From an uncultured Jannaschia sp. (GTDB taxonomy: Bacteria > Pseudomonadota > Alphaproteobacteria > Rhodobacterales > Rhodobacteraceae), in the NCBI RefSeq assembly GCF_947494025.1, contig NZ_CANLTQ010000001.1:496001-560000 (forward strand): a stretch of DNA of 64,000 nucleotides. The letters run 5' to 3'. The position numbers were made by a program, and so were the translations under genes. The notes beneath the pieces were generated by a model. The model made no database searches and was not told the origin of the DNA. It worked only from the letters and a program-made list of their open reading frames with translations. Each line of letters begins with the position of its first letter. Positions within the stretch are counted from its first letter, which is position 1. This document shows positions 63,415-64,000 of this stretch, piece by piece.

Positions 63415-64000
63415 TCAGGTGGAGGCGTGGAAAGGTCTGGCCAGATCGGCGGGGGCGGCCCCGCCCCGTCCGGCGCGGACGGATATGAGCACGAGGACGA
63501 GGATGGTGACAAGGTAGGGCGCGGCCGAGAGCAGCTCGACCGGGACGCGCGCGCCCGCCGTCTGCAGGTTGAGCTGCAGAACCGTGATGCCGCCGAAAAG
63601 ATAGGCGCCGACCAGAACCCGCTCCGCCCGCCAGGAGGCGAAGACCACGATGGCGAGCGCGATCCAGCCCGCCCCGGCGGTCATCCCCTCGGTCCATTGC
63701 GGCACCCGCACGAGCGAAAGGTAGGCTCCGCCGAGCCCCGCGCAGGCGCCGCCGAAGGCGATCGCCAGCATCCGGACCCGGCGCACGTGGTAGCCGAGCG
63801 CGTGGGCGGCGTCGTGGCTTTCCCCCACCGCGCGCAGGATCAGGCCCGCACGGGTGAAGCGCAGGAACGCCCAGACGCCCAGGACGAGGAGAAGGGAAAG
63901 ATAGACGATCGGGTCGTGCCCGAAAACGACGCGGCCGACGAAAGGCAGATCGGAGAGCGCGCCGAGGTCGATCCGGCCGAGCGAGGTCGCCTTGATCCCG
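63415..64000 (-). CDS. ABC transporter permease (3' part, cut by window edge)
   Basis: The last 194 codons of a membrane protein; the start is beyond position 64000. The reading shows FLRFTRAGLILRAVGESHDAAHALGYHVRRVRMLAIAFGGACAGLGGAYLSL, the cytoplasmic loop (EAA-like) of branched-chain amino-acid/nucleoside-type permeases, then helices ending PYLVTILVLVLISVRAGRG. Together with the following BMP gene it is one permease subunit of a probable nucleoside importer; the ATPase should lie just outside the window. Confidence 0.9.
   Translation of the reverse strand, partial: GIKATSLGRIDLGALSDLPFVGRVVFGHDPIVYLSLLLVLGVWAFLRFTRAGLILRAVGESHDAAHALGYHVRRVRMLAIAFGGACAGLGGAYLSLVRVPQWTEGMTAGAGWIALAIVVFASWRAERVLVGAYLFGGITVLQLNLQTAGARVPVELLSAAPYLVTILVLVLISVRAGRGGAAPADLARPFHAST

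Noticed and set aside
1-64000. CRISPR array, integrase, transposase, prophage or rRNA
   Set aside because: No regularly spaced repeats, no recombinase motifs and no rRNA-like sequence were seen; the tRNA-Val has no flanking integrase or repeated 3' end.

Overview
The window comes from a high-GC alphaproteobacterium, most probably the Rhodobacterales (Rhodobacteraceae or Roseobacteraceae). The evidence is the codon bias, the complex I operon carrying the DUF5333 and DUF5337 accessory genes typical of that order, the hisS-hisZ-hisG cluster, the nuoN-birA-coaX-rnj gene order and a zinc-ligand-free L36. No prophage, IS element, CRISPR array or rRNA was seen. Nearly everything is ordinary chromosomal backbone; the interest lies in small inserted, decayed or mosaic pieces.

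Region 1 (1-8363): the truncated 5' end of an N-formylglutamate amidohydrolase gene, tRNA-Val(GAC), rpmJ with a clear terminator, an MFS transporter, a 1-Cys peroxiredoxin, an RluA-type pseudouridine synthase beside a decayed dienelactone-hydrolase tail, CreA, a DUF3833 protein, a stand-alone molybdopterin formate dehydrogenase alpha subunit, and an exported protein.

Region 2 (8390-33916, all minus strand): a 25-kb co-directional run. It starts with DUF1622, LprI-like, macro-domain and MltB genes, continues through the complete 14-gene nuo operon (complex I, order A to N), and ends with birA, coaX and rnj. The nuo genes are interleaved with about ten non-nuo genes: DUF5333, DUF5337, a carboxymuconolactone-decarboxylase-like protein, two lipoproteins (one frameshifted), a GVGPKLE-domain protein that shares its C-terminal domain with an extended NuoE, and several very small proteins, including a 23-residue membrane peptide between nuoJ and nuoK.

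Region 3 (34168-43468): an NlpC/P60-like protein, a hybrid histidine kinase, phosphoglycolate phosphatase, glmU-glmS (UDP-GlcNAc synthesis), a DUF481 outer-membrane-type protein divergent from a sugar epimerase across a palindrome-rich spacer, and a cold-shock protein.

Region 4 (43667-55500): a PQQ-type sugar dehydrogenase, an Old Yellow Enzyme, lysC, ptsP, an AbrB/Doc toxin-antitoxin pair behind a 12-bp palindrome, an OmpA-family lipoprotein, an Ada-like alkyltransferase, nth, an adenosine kinase and a DenD-like dehydrogenase.

Region 5 (55522-64000): a 33-bp inverted repeat pair, slyX, and hisS-hisZ-hisG. hisS carries an internal low-GC block that looks like a recombinant mosaic. The window ends with a DUF938 methyltransferase, an FAD oxidoreductase, an aldo/keto reductase, and a BMP-family nucleoside ABC transporter that runs off the right edge.

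All assignments come from reading the sequence and recalled family motifs; no database search was run.
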